From positions 124,001 to 188,000 of the forward strand of contig CADADR010000003.1 in the NCBI GenBank assembly GCA_902786745.1: DNA of 64,000 bases. Reading direction: 5' to 3'. Position 1 is the stretch's first letter. Every line of letters begins with the position of its first letter. The notes under the pieces were generated by a model, which was given only the letters and a program-made list of their open reading frames with translations, was not told the DNA's origin and did no database searches. The DNA is from an uncultured Bacteroidia bacterium (GTDB lineage: Bacteria; Bacteroidota; Bacteroidia; Bacteroidales; F082). Of the stretch, positions 27,802 through 37,186 are shown one piece after another. Both the position numbers and the translations under genes were made by a program.

Positions 27802-28428
27802 ATGGACACAAAGAGCCTATTCCAATACTTCCCAGAGCTAAGCGACAAGCAGAAAGAGCAGTATAACCAACTGAAAGACTTGTACTTGGACTGGAATAGC
27901 AAAATCAATGTCATCTCGCGCAAGGACATGGAGCATTTCTACGAGCACCACGTCCTGCATTCCTTGGCCATCGCAAAATACTATGAGCTCTTACCTGGCA
28001 TGAAGGTCATGGACTTGGGCACTGGTGGCGGTTTCCCCGGCATCCCCTTGGCCATTATGTTTCCGCAGACCGAGTTCTACCTCATCGATGGTACAGGCAA
28101 GAAAATCAAGGTGGTCAACGCCGTGAAAGACGCCATCGGGCTGGAGAATGTGGTGGCCGAACACAAACGCGCCGAGGAAGTGAAAGACAAGTTCGACGTG
28201 ATTACGGGTCGCGCGGTGATGACCTTGCCCGAGATCGCCAACTTGGCTGGTAACAAACTGAGGATCAGAGGCGACGAAGAGGCTGGCGGCATCATGTACC
28301 TGAAAGGCGGCGACTTGACCGAAGAATTCAAGGCACTGAACCGATACTGGCACCACAAGAAAGCCATCATCAGCAAATGGTTCAAGGAGGAGTATTTTAT
28401 TGAGAAATATGTGATACATCTATACTAA
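27802..28428 (+). CDS. rsmG: 16S rRNA m7G527 methyltransferase
   Basis: RsmG/GidB (208 aa) uses SAM to methylate N7 of G527 in 16S rRNA; its loss gives low-level streptomycin resistance in other bacteria. The SAM-binding motif is VMDLGTGGGFPGIPLAIMFP. NSKINVISRKDMEHFYEHHV and FDVITGRAVMTLPEI are family blocks. The ATG at 27802 is chosen over one eight codons upstream because it follows the promoter at the usual spacing. It is followed 7 nt later by the M16 protease gene. Confidence 0.94.
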   Translation: MDTKSLFQYFPELSDKQKEQYNQLKDLYLDWNSKINVISRKDMEHFYEHHVLHSLAIAKYYELLPGMKVMDLGTGGGFPGIPLAIMFPQTEFYLIDGTGKKIKVVNAVKDAIGLENVVAEHKRAEEVKDKFDVITGRAVMTLPEIANLAGNKLRIRGDEEAGGIMYLKGGDLTEEFKALNRYWHHKKAIISKWFKEEYFIEKYVIHLY

Positions 28429-28435
28429 TAAGCAA

Positions 28436-31237
28436 ATGAAAAAACTGACACTAACCTTAATCGCTATGCTGGCACTGAGCGCAACGATGTTCGCCCAGCA
28501 AGCCATGCCTGTGCCTTTCGACCCGAACGTCAGAAGAGGCAAACTGGAAAACGGATTGACCTATTACATCCGTCATAACGAGAAACCTGCCCAACGTGCC
28601 AACTTCTACATCGCGCAGAAAGTCGGTTCCATCCTTGAAAACGACGACCAGCAGGGTCTGGCCCACTTCCTGGAGCACATGGCCTTCAATGGCACGAAGA
28701 ACTTCCCTGGCAAGGGACTCCTTAATTATATGGAGCACAACGGCGTGAAGTTTGGCGAGAACGTCAACGCGTGGACCAGCATCGAGCAGACCGTCTATAT
28801 GCTGACCAATGTGCCGACCACCAACATGAACCTCGTCGACTCGTGCATCCTCATCCTCCACGACTGGTCGAGCTTCATCTCGCTTGAAGGCGAGGAGATC
28901 GACAAGGAGCGCGGTGTCATCCTTGAGGAGATGCGTCAAGGCCAAGGCGCCCAGATGCGTATCTACGAAAAGATGTTGCCTGAGATTTATCCCAACAGCC
29001 CCTACGGCCACCGTTTGCCCATCGGCACCGAAGAAGTGGTCAGCGGCTTCAAGCATGACGCTTTGCGCGCCTACTACCACAAGTGGTACCGTCCCGACCT
29101 GCAAGGCATCATCATCATTGGCGACGTCGACGTCAACGAGGTGGAGAACCACCTGAAGAGCATCTTCGAGGACATCCCCGCCCCCATCAACCCCGCCGAG
29201 CGCACCCGTTTCCAGGTGGCCGACAATGCCGAGCCCATCGTGAGCATCTGCACCGACCCCGAAGAGACCAACTACAACATTTCTTTGTACTACAAGCATG
29301 ACATCGTACCCTTCGAAGAGAGAGGCGACGTGCAATACTGGTTGAAGGGTTACATTGACCAACTTGTTTCCACCATGTACAACAACCGCATGGAAGAACT
29401 GACCCAAAAGGCCAACCCGCCCTTTATCTTCGGCTATGGCTACTACGGCACCTTCTTCGTGAGCGACACCAAGGACGCTTGGACCGGATTGGCCTATGCC
29501 AAGGACAAGGACGGCATCGACGAGGCTTTGACCGCCATCGTGGCCGAAAACAAGCGCATGCAACAATACGGCTTCACCGCATCGGAGTTCGAGCGCGCCA
29601 AGGCCGACCTGATGAAACAAATCGAGAACCAATACGACGAACGCGACAAGCAAGAAACCAGTCGCTATTTCTACCCCATCCTCAACCACTTCCTCACCAA
29701 CGAGCCTCTGTTGGGTATCGAGAACGAATACATGCTGCTCGGACAGATCATGCCCATGCTTCCCGTGGAAGCCATCAACCAATACGCCAAGGAACTGATT
29801 CGTGAGGACAACATCGTCATCACGCTGACCGCTCCCGAGAAGGAAGGCGAGGTGCTGCCCACCAAGGAAGAACTCCTTGCCCTCTTCAACAAAGCCAAGG
29901 AAATCGAGGTGGAACCCTACAAGGAGACCGTCAGCAACGAGCCTCTGATTGCCACCCTGCCCGTGAAAGGCGCCATCGAGAGCAAGAAGCACGACGACAC
30001 CTTCGACGCCACCATCCTCACCCTGAAGAATGGCGTTAAGGTCATTTATAAACCTACCCATTTCAAGGACGATGAAATCCTCATGTCGGCCTACAGCTTC
30101 GGCGGTTACTCCGTCATGGACCAAAGCGACCCCTACACCCTGCAACAACTCAACGAGTTGGCTGGTTTGGGCGGCTTGGGCAACTTCAGCGCCATCGACC
30201 TGCCCAAGGTCTTGGCCGGCAAGAAAGTCCACGTCAGCGGCAACGTCAACACCTTCACCGAAAACGTCAGCGGCAGCTGCTCCGTCAAGGACTTGGAGAC
30301 CATGATGCAACTTATCTATTTGAGCTTTGGGACGCCTCGTAGCGACGAAGAGGCATATCAATCCTTTATCACCCGCACCAAGGCCATGTTGGCCAACATT
30401 GAGTCGAACCCCGACGTTGCCTTCAGCGACAACCTCATCTTCGCCCTCTTCGACAACCATCCGCTCCGCAAGCGCATGAAAGCCGAAGACTACGACAAGG
30501 TCGACTACGCCAAGGCCCTGAAACTCTATGCTGACCGTTTCAAGGACGCCAACAACTTCGTGTTCACCTTCGTGGGCAACATTGACCCCGAGACTTTCGA
30601 GCCTTTGGTTGAGCAATACATCGGAGCTCTGAAAACCAAGAAAAACGACGAGACTTGGACCGCCAACGTGCCCGCCATCACCGACAAGGATGTCACCAGC
30701 CATTACACCAAGGCCATGGAGAATCCCAAGGTTACCTGCTATATGGTTTACAACGGAGATATGGAATTCAACCGTAAGAACCAACTTACCATGCAGGTTT
30801 TGAGCGATGTGATGGACATCGTCTACACCGAGAAGATCCGTGAAGACGAAGGCGGCACCTACGGCGTTGGCGTCAACGCCAGCCTGAACAACCGTCCGAA
30901 AGAAAGCTTCATGTTCCTCATCGGTTTCAACACCAACAAGGAGATGTATGAAAAGTTGATGGGCATCGCCAAGGCTGAGCTTCAGAATATGGCCAACCAA
31001 GGCCCACGCCCTGAAGACCTCAAGAAGGTGAAGGAGTTCCTCATCAAGAAGCATGCTGAAGACCTGGAGAGCAACCGTTATTGGATGAACTGCATCCAGA
31101 CGCAGGACAGCGACGGTTACAACCCCATGGCCAACTATAACGAGATCATCAACGGCATCTCCTCCAGTGACGTGGCCAACATGGCTAAGGCTGTGCTGAA
31201 CGGTTACAAGAAGGAAGTGGTGCAAATACCCGAATGA
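28436..31237 (+). CDS. Secreted M16-family zinc metalloprotease
   Basis: 933-aa exported insulinase/pitrilysin-type protease. The signal peptide is MKKLTLTLIAMLALSATMFA. The inverted zinc motif HFLEH spans residues 77-81 in GLAHFLEHMAFNGTKNF, with the distal Glu in ERGVILEEMRQG. Two inactive-fold repeats follow, and the second half contains RKRMKAEDYDKVDYAKALKL and EGGTYGVGVNASLNNRPKES. Its length fits single-chain bacterial M16 proteins of Bacteroidota. Substrates are probably peptides in the periplasm. It may be co-transcribed with rsmG. Confidence 0.93.
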   Translation: MKKLTLTLIAMLALSATMFAQQAMPVPFDPNVRRGKLENGLTYYIRHNEKPAQRANFYIAQKVGSILENDDQQGLAHFLEHMAFNGTKNFPGKGLLNYMEHNGVKFGENVNAWTSIEQTVYMLTNVPTTNMNLVDSCILILHDWSSFISLEGEEIDKERGVILEEMRQGQGAQMRIYEKMLPEIYPNSPYGHRLPIGTEEVVSGFKHDALRAYYHKWYRPDLQGIIIIGDVDVNEVENHLKSIFEDIPAPINPAERTRFQVADNAEPIVSICTDPEETNYNISLYYKHDIVPFEERGDVQYWLKGYIDQLVSTMYNNRMEELTQKANPPFIFGYGYYGTFFVSDTKDAWTGLAYAKDKDGIDEALTAIVAENKRMQQYGFTASEFERAKADLMKQIENQYDERDKQETSRYFYPILNHFLTNEPLLGIENEYMLLGQIMPMLPVEAINQYAKELIREDNIVITLTAPEKEGEVLPTKEELLALFNKAKEIEVEPYKETVSNEPLIATLPVKGAIESKKHDDTFDATILTLKNGVKVIYKPTHFKDDEILMSAYSFGGYSVMDQSDPYTLQQLNELAGLGGLGNFSAIDLPKVLAGKKVHVSGNVNTFTENVSGSCSVKDLETMMQLIYLSFGTPRSDEEAYQSFITRTKAMLANIESNPDVAFSDNLIFALFDNHPLRKRMKAEDYDKVDYAKALKLYADRFKDANNFVFTFVGNIDPETFEPLVEQYIGALKTKKNDETWTANVPAITDKDVTSHYTKAMENPKVTCYMVYNGDMEFNRKNQLTMQVLSDVMDIVYTEKIREDEGGTYGVGVNASLNNRPKESFMFLIGFNTNKEMYEKLMGIAKAELQNMANQGPRPEDLKKVKEFLIKKHAEDLESNRYWMNCIQTQDSDGYNPMANYNEIINGISSSDVANMAKAVLNGYKKEVVQIPE

Positions 31238-31241
31238 TACG

Positions 31242-31324
31242 ATGGCCTATGGCCAATAGCCTATGGCCTGCCCCAACATTAGTGAAAGCAGGCCATAGGC
31301 TATGAGCCATCAGCCATAGGCCAT
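31242..31324. repeat. Palindromic repeat element between the M16 and MFS genes
   Basis: Two nested perfect inverted repeats are present. The inner arm 31256-31271 pairs with 31288-31303 over 16 bp; the outer arm 31242-31252 pairs with 31314-31324 over 11 bp. The unit GGCCATAGGC or its complement recurs several times. There is no U-run, so it is a REP-like element or mRNA 3'-end protector rather than a classical terminator. Confidence 0.75.
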
Positions 31325-31362
31325 AATAATATGAAATCACAAATCTTTAAATTATAAACATT

Positions 31363-32976
31363 ATGACAGAAAAACTGACATTGAGAGACAACCCCACCAT
31401 GCGTTGGATTGCCTTGTTGCTCTTGGCTTTGGCCATGTTTTGCGCCTACATCTTTATGGACATCCTGTCCCCCATCAAGGACTTGATGCAAACCGAACGC
31501 GGCTGGGACAGCCTCGCTTTCGGTACCATGCAAGGCGCTGAGACCTTCCTGAACGTCTTCGTGTTCTTCCTTATCTTTGCCGGTATCATCCTCGACAAGA
31601 TGGGCGTACGTTTCACGGCTGTGCTTTCGGGCGCTGTGATGCTCATCGGCGGTCTCATCAAGTACTACGCCATCAGCGAGTCGTTCTATGGCAGCGGCGT
31701 TGAAAGATGGTTCACCGAAAACCTCAACTACATCCCGCTCTTCGACGAGCTGGGCGTCTCGCCGTTCTACCGTGGCATGCCTGCTTCGGCCAAGTTGGCC
31801 GCTGTCGGCTTCATGATCTTCGGTTGCGGTACTGAGATGGCCGGTATCACCGTGAGCCGTGGTATCGTGAAGTGGTTCAAGGGTCGTGAGACGGCTCTGG
31901 CCATGGGTTCCGAGATGGCATTGGCCCGTCTGGGTGTGGCCACCTGCATGATCTTCTCGCCCTATTTCGCCAAGCTCGGCGGCAGCATCAACGTGAGCCG
32001 TTCCGTGGCCTTTGGTGTGGTGTTGCTCTGCATCGCCCTCATCATGTTCGTCGTGTATTTCTTCATGGACAAGAAACTCGACGCCCAAACTGGCGAAGCC
32101 GAAGAGAAAGACGACCCGTTCAAGGTCAGCGACATCGGCAAGATTTTGTCGAGCCTCGGTTTCTGGCTGGTCGCTTTGCTCTGCGTGCTGTATTATAGCG
32201 CCATCTTCCCCTTCCAGAAGTACGCTGTGAACATGCTGCAGTGCAACCTGACGCTGACTGAGCCCGCCGCTGGTTCGTTCTGGGCCGGCGACACTGTCAC
32301 CATCGTGCAATACATCATCATGCTTGTGGTGGCTGTCTGCTCGTTTGCCAGCAACTTCTCGAAGAAGAGAGGCCTGAAGTTCGGTTTGATGGCTATCGCT
32401 GTCGTCGCCCTCGTGGTTTACTGCTACATGGGTTACATGCGTGGCACTGCCGAGACCATCTTCGCCGTATTCCCGCTGTTGGCTGTGGCCATCACACCCA
32501 TCCTCGGCAGCTATGTCGACAACAAGGGTAAGGCCGCTTCCATGCTGATGATTGGCTCGTTGCTGCTCATCATCTGCCACCTCACCTTCGCCTTCATCCT
32601 GCCCATGTTCAAGGGCAACGCCGTTGGCGGCGTGGTCGTGGCTTATGTGACCATCCTGGTGCTGGGTGCCTCCTTCTCGCTGGTGCCTGCCGCCTTGTGG
32701 CCGAGCGTGCCGAAGCTGGTGGACGAAAAGATTATCGGTTCAGCTTACGCCCTCATCTTCTGGATCCAGAACATCGGCTTGTGGCTGTTCCCGCTGCTGA
32801 TTGGTAAGGTCTTGGAAAACACCAATCCTGGTGTCACCGACCCCGTGGCCCTCAACTACACGTGGCCGTTGGTCATGTTAGCTTGCCTCGGCGTGGCCGC
32901 ATTAATCATCGGTATCATCCTGAAGCGCGTGGATGCCAAGAAGCATCTCGGACTTGAGGAACCGAACATCAAATAA
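31363..32976 (+). CDS. Major facilitator superfamily transporter
   Basis: Inner-membrane transporter (537 aa) with about twelve hydrophobic segments and a large extracytoplasmic loop near residues 105-140. The first helices contain MRWIALLLLALAMFCAYIFM and GIILDKMGVRFTAVLSGAVM (the D-K-x-G-x-R MFS loop). A second-half copy reads ILGSYVDNKGKAASMLMIGS. The substrate is unknown. It stands alone between the palindrome at 31242-31324 and the terminator at 32990-33018. Confidence 0.88.
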   Translation: MTEKLTLRDNPTMRWIALLLLALAMFCAYIFMDILSPIKDLMQTERGWDSLAFGTMQGAETFLNVFVFFLIFAGIILDKMGVRFTAVLSGAVMLIGGLIKYYAISESFYGSGVERWFTENLNYIPLFDELGVSPFYRGMPASAKLAAVGFMIFGCGTEMAGITVSRGIVKWFKGRETALAMGSEMALARLGVATCMIFSPYFAKLGGSINVSRSVAFGVVLLCIALIMFVVYFFMDKKLDAQTGEAEEKDDPFKVSDIGKILSSLGFWLVALLCVLYYSAIFPFQKYAVNMLQCNLTLTEPAAGSFWAGDTVTIVQYIIMLVVAVCSFASNFSKKRGLKFGLMAIAVVALVVYCYMGYMRGTAETIFAVFPLLAVAITPILGSYVDNKGKAASMLMIGSLLLIICHLTFAFILPMFKGNAVGGVVVAYVTILVLGASFSLVPAALWPSVPKLVDEKIIGSAYALIFWIQNIGLWLFPLLIGKVLENTNPGVTDPVALNYTWPLVMLACLGVAALIIGIILKRVDAKKHLGLEEPNIK

Positions 32977-32989
32977 CCAACCTTAAATG

Positions 32990-33018
32990 AAAAAAGGCGA
33001 CCGTTGGTCGCCTTTTTT
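32990..33018. terminator. Bidirectional intrinsic terminator
   Basis: AAAAAAGGCGACC (32990-33002), a 3-nt loop, then GGTCGCCTTTTTT (33006-33018). It serves the MFS gene on plus and the convergent TerB-like gene on minus, whose stop overlaps the last bases. Confidence 0.9.
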
Positions 33019-33356
33019 CATTTATGCACAAACGGCACGTCACACATATTGAGGATTTCCATGACGAAATCCCGCTCACGCTTACCGAAGTGAGCATCGG
33101 AACGCGAGAGCTTCGTCATCATGAGCGAGAAGGAGCGTTTCTTCTCCTTCGACATACGTTTCAACGTTTCATAGACTTGTTTCTGCAGCTCGTTTTTCGG
33201 AACAGGCACAAAGCCCGTAGCGTCAAACTCCAGCTCCTTCATACAGGCTTCGAGGCATTCGCGTTCAGCCTCATGATTCTGAAAATCGGCGTCGGCCAGA
33301 TTGTATAACACGCTAGCTATAGCAGTTTGCTCTTCATTGGAAAATTTATCCACCAT
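33018..33356 (-). CDS. TerB-like small helical protein
   Basis: 112-aa cytosolic protein from the ATG at 33356 (MVDKFSNEEQTAIASVLYNL). Two similar helical halves each carry an Asp-rich loop and acidic helix (LADADFQNHEAERECLEACM and SRSDAHFGKRERDFVMEILN). This resembles the TerB/DUF533-type fold, which may bind metal; that match is inference from pattern only. The longer frame upstream runs across the divergent promoters and is not coding. Function unknown. Confidence 0.7.
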   Translation of the reverse strand: MVDKFSNEEQTAIASVLYNLADADFQNHEAERECLEACMKELEFDATGFVPVPKNELQKQVYETLKRMSKEKKRSFSLMMTKLSRSDAHFGKRERDFVMEILNMCDVPFVHK

Positions 33357-33391
33357 GGCGACAAAATTTTCTGCAAAGAAACGATTTTTTC

Positions 33392-33399
33392 TAATTTTG
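33392..33399 (+). promoter_or_regulatory. Promoter -7 box of the secreted-paralogue triplet
   Basis: TAATTTTG followed by CAAC, 30 nt upstream of the ATG at 33430. On the minus strand TTTCTTTG at 33371-33378 is a weaker divergent box for the TerB-like gene, with TTG 18 nt upstream of it. Confidence 0.55.
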
Positions 33400-33429
33400 C
33401 AACAATAATCAACATAAAAAACGGTAGAC

Positions 33430-35274
33430 ATGAAAAAACTTTCTTTACTGTTTTTGGCTATGGCCTCTTTAGTAACGCTGAAAGCCCAATGGGTCGACGA
33501 CCCCAACAGCAACACCCATATCGCCAATTGCGCCAACGGTGCCGCCGAGGTGTATGTTTCAACTGACATTACGACGGGTGACTCCTACGTGCAATGGCAT
33601 TACCAAGGCGAAAACGGATGGTCGCCATGGGTGCAGCGGCTTGACTTCAACGGTGTTCCACGATGGCCTGCCGACGGCATCCATGTCACTACGCCCGACT
33701 TCGCCACCTGGTCGCCCGGCTATGCCATGACCGCCGTCAATGGTGGCGTGGTCACGGTGTTCCGCACCCTCGGGCCTCATCACTGGGCTGTCAAGATCGA
33801 TGCCGACGGCACCTTCCCCTGGGGTGAGCATGGCATGGTGCTCTTCGATGGTGAAGGAGGAGGCCGCTCCGAAGTGCTCGCAGGCGATGACGGCGGCGTG
33901 TGGGCCTTGGGCACCGACATGGACAGCACCTTCCTGCAATATGTCGATGCCGACGGGACGCTGCATCCCAAGACCACCATCAAAGACCCCGCAAAAAAAT
34001 GCACCAACGGCGTTTTGATACCTGCTGAAGACGATGTCTTTGTGGTGTATGCCAAGCAGACCCTCCAAGGCTATACCAATTACAACAAGGAAATCCACGT
34101 CGCAGGATACAACAAAAACGGCGAACAGGTTTTTCCCGAGGTCCTGTTATTTGGACTACAGACCGTAGGTGCCAGCTACGTGCATTATGCCATTCCCGAC
34201 AGTAAGGGTGGCGGCTATGTCTATCAATTTCACAATGCCATAGGTGGCGTATATAACACCTACGTCACGCATTTCGACGAGATCGGCATACCCACCATAG
34301 CCGATCCCAACGGCATCGCCGTGCATAGTCCCGACTACGGCAACTATTACACCAATGCCTACGCCACTGTCGACCCCAAGAGCAATGACATCATTATCGC
34401 CTATCTCCAAAAGGATGCAGCCTCTCAATCACAACATCGGATCTATGTTAACCGCATCACGGAATCAGGCGAAAAGCCATGGGGTGACGGCATTCTTGTG
34501 GCAGACTACACCGGCCTTTCTTATAGCGACATCCATGTGGATGCCATCGATGCTGTTGATGGTTTCGTCGTGACCTATGGCACCAGCCAAGGCAGCATTG
34601 AGGCTGCGGGCTACGACCTCGATGGAAACCTGTTGTGGAACACCACGATGAGCTCGTCCAGCTACAATAAAACCATTAGCGACAACACCGCCGGTTTTCA
34701 TTACGGGCAAAACATTGTGGCATGGATCAACAGCGATGACGGCGGCGTCTATGCCCAAAACATCGGCTGGGACGGCACCATAGGAGTGGTCACGCCACCT
34801 GCCCCGGTGACATGCGACCCGCCAACCGATTTCCAAGGCGAGTATTTCTTTGAAACCAACTCGGATTTCGGGGTGCATCTATCATGGACAGCACCTCAGG
34901 AATTGCCGCTGCACTACAATCTCTATTTCACCGATCCATCAGGCTGCACTACAACCATTGAAGTAGACCCCAACGAAACGGAGTATTTAGATCAGATGTC
35001 CATTATCGGAGCCGTCACTTACCAACTTACTGCAGTTTACGAAGACTGCGAATCCGAGTTTGCGCTCACTCCTGACGGCGAAGACCACGTCACCATCGCG
35101 ATCACTGCCATCCCCGAAAACACGGAAGAAGAAATCGTGTCCATCCTGAGTGTCTACACCATCAAGGGACAACTTGTCAACGCAAAGGACCTCAACGAGT
35201 TGAGCCAAGGCGTTTACATCGTCAAAGGCATCACGGATTCAGGCAAAACCATCATAAAGAAAGTAATCAAGTAA
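33430..35274 (+). CDS. Secreted T9SS-type paralogue 1 of 3
   Basis: 614-aa exported protein with signal peptide MKKLSLLFLAMASLVTLKA, then the family start QWVDDPNSNTHIANC. The body (about residues 35-460) consists of repeating beta-rich units with D-x-D-G-x-x-x-W blocks (KIDADGTFPWGEHGMVLFDG, YDLDGNLLWNTTMSS), suggesting a beta-propeller-like fold. A fibronectin type III-like domain follows (residues about 480-565: SWTAPQELPLHYNLY, TAVYEDCESEFALTPDGE). The C-terminus (VYTIKGQLVNAKDL... SQGVYIVKGI) is a T9SS type A sorting domain. Likely cell-surface or released; ligand unknown. It is 24 nt from paralogue 2. Confidence 0.85.
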   Translation: MKKLSLLFLAMASLVTLKAQWVDDPNSNTHIANCANGAAEVYVSTDITTGDSYVQWHYQGENGWSPWVQRLDFNGVPRWPADGIHVTTPDFATWSPGYAMTAVNGGVVTVFRTLGPHHWAVKIDADGTFPWGEHGMVLFDGEGGGRSEVLAGDDGGVWALGTDMDSTFLQYVDADGTLHPKTTIKDPAKKCTNGVLIPAEDDVFVVYAKQTLQGYTNYNKEIHVAGYNKNGEQVFPEVLLFGLQTVGASYVHYAIPDSKGGGYVYQFHNAIGGVYNTYVTHFDEIGIPTIADPNGIAVHSPDYGNYYTNAYATVDPKSNDIIIAYLQKDAASQSQHRIYVNRITESGEKPWGDGILVADYTGLSYSDIHVDAIDAVDGFVVTYGTSQGSIEAAGYDLDGNLLWNTTMSSSSYNKTISDNTAGFHYGQNIVAWINSDDGGVYAQNIGWDGTIGVVTPPAPVTCDPPTDFQGEYFFETNSDFGVHLSWTAPQELPLHYNLYFTDPSGCTTTIEVDPNETEYLDQMSIIGAVTYQLTAVYEDCESEFALTPDGEDHVTIAITAIPENTEEEIVSILSVYTIKGQLVNAKDLNELSQGVYIVKGITDSGKTIIKKVIK

Positions 35275-35298
35275 TCATTAACTTCAATACAATAAAAC

Positions 35299-37167
35299 AT
35301 GAAAAAGCTTTTCTTTCTAGTTATCTCGTTAGTAGCGATGCTTACCGCGAAAGCACAATGGGTCGACGACCCGGCTACCAACACTTTCCTCGCCAACTGT
35401 GGCCCCGACGACGGTGAACTCTACATGGCCACCAACCCCAGTACCGGTGACACCTACATCCAATGGGAAGGATTCGGCACCAATGGCTGGTCGCCCACCC
35501 TGCAGCGCATCACCTTTGAAGGTGTTCCGCAATGGGGCGACGATGGCATCCATATCGGCGGACATGAATTCTCGTCGATGTCGGAAGGTGTCGCCATGAT
35601 TACGACCACCGATGGCTGCGTGGTGAGTTGTTTTGCCACTTACGACGGCTTCTCATACGCTGTAAAGATTGACCCTGACGGCAATTTCGTTTGGGGAGAA
35701 CAAGGCTTGCAACTTTTTGGTGGCCTTGGCTTTTCGCGCACCGAATTGACTGCCGGCGATGATGGCGGTTTCTGGGCCTTAGGCTTTGACTACCAAAACC
35801 TTTATCTGCAATACGTTGGTGCCGATGGCACGTTGGGACCCACCACCACCATCAGCGACAGCGGCGGATACAAGTGCATGTTCGGCCAACTCACGTTGAG
35901 CCTCAACAACAATGTGCTGCTCACCTACGAAAAAGTGGGCTCCGGTTTTTATACCGACAAGGAGCTTTATGTCGTCGCCGTCACGCCCGATGGAACCATC
36001 CTCAACCCCGCATCCCTTCTCATGTCTTCCCAGACTTTCCAATCCACCTATATCCATAAGGCTGTATCTGATGGCATGGGCGGCGGATATGCCTACATTT
36101 GGCACCCTGGCATCGGAGGAGCCTTCAACACTTACGTCTTCCATTTCAACGAGTTTGGTGTTTCCACCATCAGCGACCTAAATGGCATTTCCGTGCATCC
36201 AACTGACCCTTCAAACTACTATCTTGACGCATACGCCACCTCCGACCCCGTGAGCCACGACCTCATCATCGTTTACGAACAAACCGATGCTGCAACGCAA
36301 TCGCAGAGTAGTGTCTATATGAACCGCATCACACCGACGGGTGAGAAACTTTGGGGCGACGGCATAAATGTTGCAGGTAACGTAGGAGTCAACTATTCCG
36401 ACCTCTTTGTGGATGCCTTTGAAGACGGCAGCGGATTCATGGTAAGCTATACCGTTAACATGTCGGGGTTAAGCTCCGTTTTTGCCATTGGCTATGATAT
36501 GCAAGGTGACCAGCTCTGGGCGAAGAATATCAGTATAGGGACATACAACAGGACGATGTGCGATAACAGCACGGGCTTCCACCTCGGGCAAAACATCGTG
36601 GCGTGGGTGAACGGCAGCAACGGTAATGTTTACGGACAGAATATCGGCCCCGACGGCACAATGGGCCCCATCGAGCCCATCATCCCTGTGGAGCCCTGCC
36701 TCCCTCCCGAGAACCTCGCAGGCGAATATGTTTACGACATGGAAACACAGGAGTATGGTGTGCAAATCACATGGACCGCACCCGAATCGCAGCCCTTGCA
36801 TTACAACCTCTATCGTCATGGCATCATCAATAAGGAAGACACCGTCATCGAAGTGCCGGGCGACGCCACCTCCTATTTCGACGAGAGCGGCATAGGAGAG
36901 TACAAATACCAACTGACGGCCGTCTATGAAGACTGCGAGTCGGAATTCGCCCTCACGCCCGACGGCGAGAACTATATCGACATTGTGGTGACCGGCATTG
37001 GGGAAGCCTCAGAGAACGAGATGGTCACCATCACACGCATCTTCACCATGAACGGCCAATGCCTCAAACACAACAACACCGAAAAATTGAGCAACGGCGT
37101 ATACATCATCCAAGGCCTTACCGAAGACGGCAAGCTGGTCAGCCACAAAGTGGTGGTCAACAAATAA
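35299..37167 (+). CDS. Secreted T9SS-type paralogue 2 of 3
   Basis: 622-aa exported protein with signal peptide MKKLFFLVISLVAMLTAKA and family start QWVDDPATNTFLANC. It has the same order as paralogue 1: beta-rich repeat body with KIDPDGNFVWGEQGLQLFGG, Fn3-like domain (ITWTAPESQPLHYNLYRHG, TAVYEDCESEFALTPDGE) and T9SS sorting tail (IFTMNGQCLKHNNTEKLSNG). The body differs from paralogue 1 at many positions, so the duplication is old. The sorting tail is much closer to that of paralogue 3. It lies 19 nt before paralogue 3. Confidence 0.85.
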   Translation: MKKLFFLVISLVAMLTAKAQWVDDPATNTFLANCGPDDGELYMATNPSTGDTYIQWEGFGTNGWSPTLQRITFEGVPQWGDDGIHIGGHEFSSMSEGVAMITTTDGCVVSCFATYDGFSYAVKIDPDGNFVWGEQGLQLFGGLGFSRTELTAGDDGGFWALGFDYQNLYLQYVGADGTLGPTTTISDSGGYKCMFGQLTLSLNNNVLLTYEKVGSGFYTDKELYVVAVTPDGTILNPASLLMSSQTFQSTYIHKAVSDGMGGGYAYIWHPGIGGAFNTYVFHFNEFGVSTISDLNGISVHPTDPSNYYLDAYATSDPVSHDLIIVYEQTDAATQSQSSVYMNRITPTGEKLWGDGINVAGNVGVNYSDLFVDAFEDGSGFMVSYTVNMSGLSSVFAIGYDMQGDQLWAKNISIGTYNRTMCDNSTGFHLGQNIVAWVNGSNGNVYGQNIGPDGTMGPIEPIIPVEPCLPPENLAGEYVYDMETQEYGVQITWTAPESQPLHYNLYRHGIINKEDTVIEVPGDATSYFDESGIGEYKYQLTAVYEDCESEFALTPDGENYIDIVVTGIGEASENEMVTITRIFTMNGQCLKHNNTEKLSNGVYIIQGLTEDGKLVSHKVVVNK

Positions 37168-37186
37168 GGACTCAAAAAAAACTGCC

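Noticed and set aside
28457..31225. Open frame of about 920 codons antisense to the M16 protease
   Set aside because: It mirrors codon bias of the plus-strand gene, has no family motif, promoter or sensible start, and is rich in low-complexity Val/His/Asp runs. The M16 gene explains the region.
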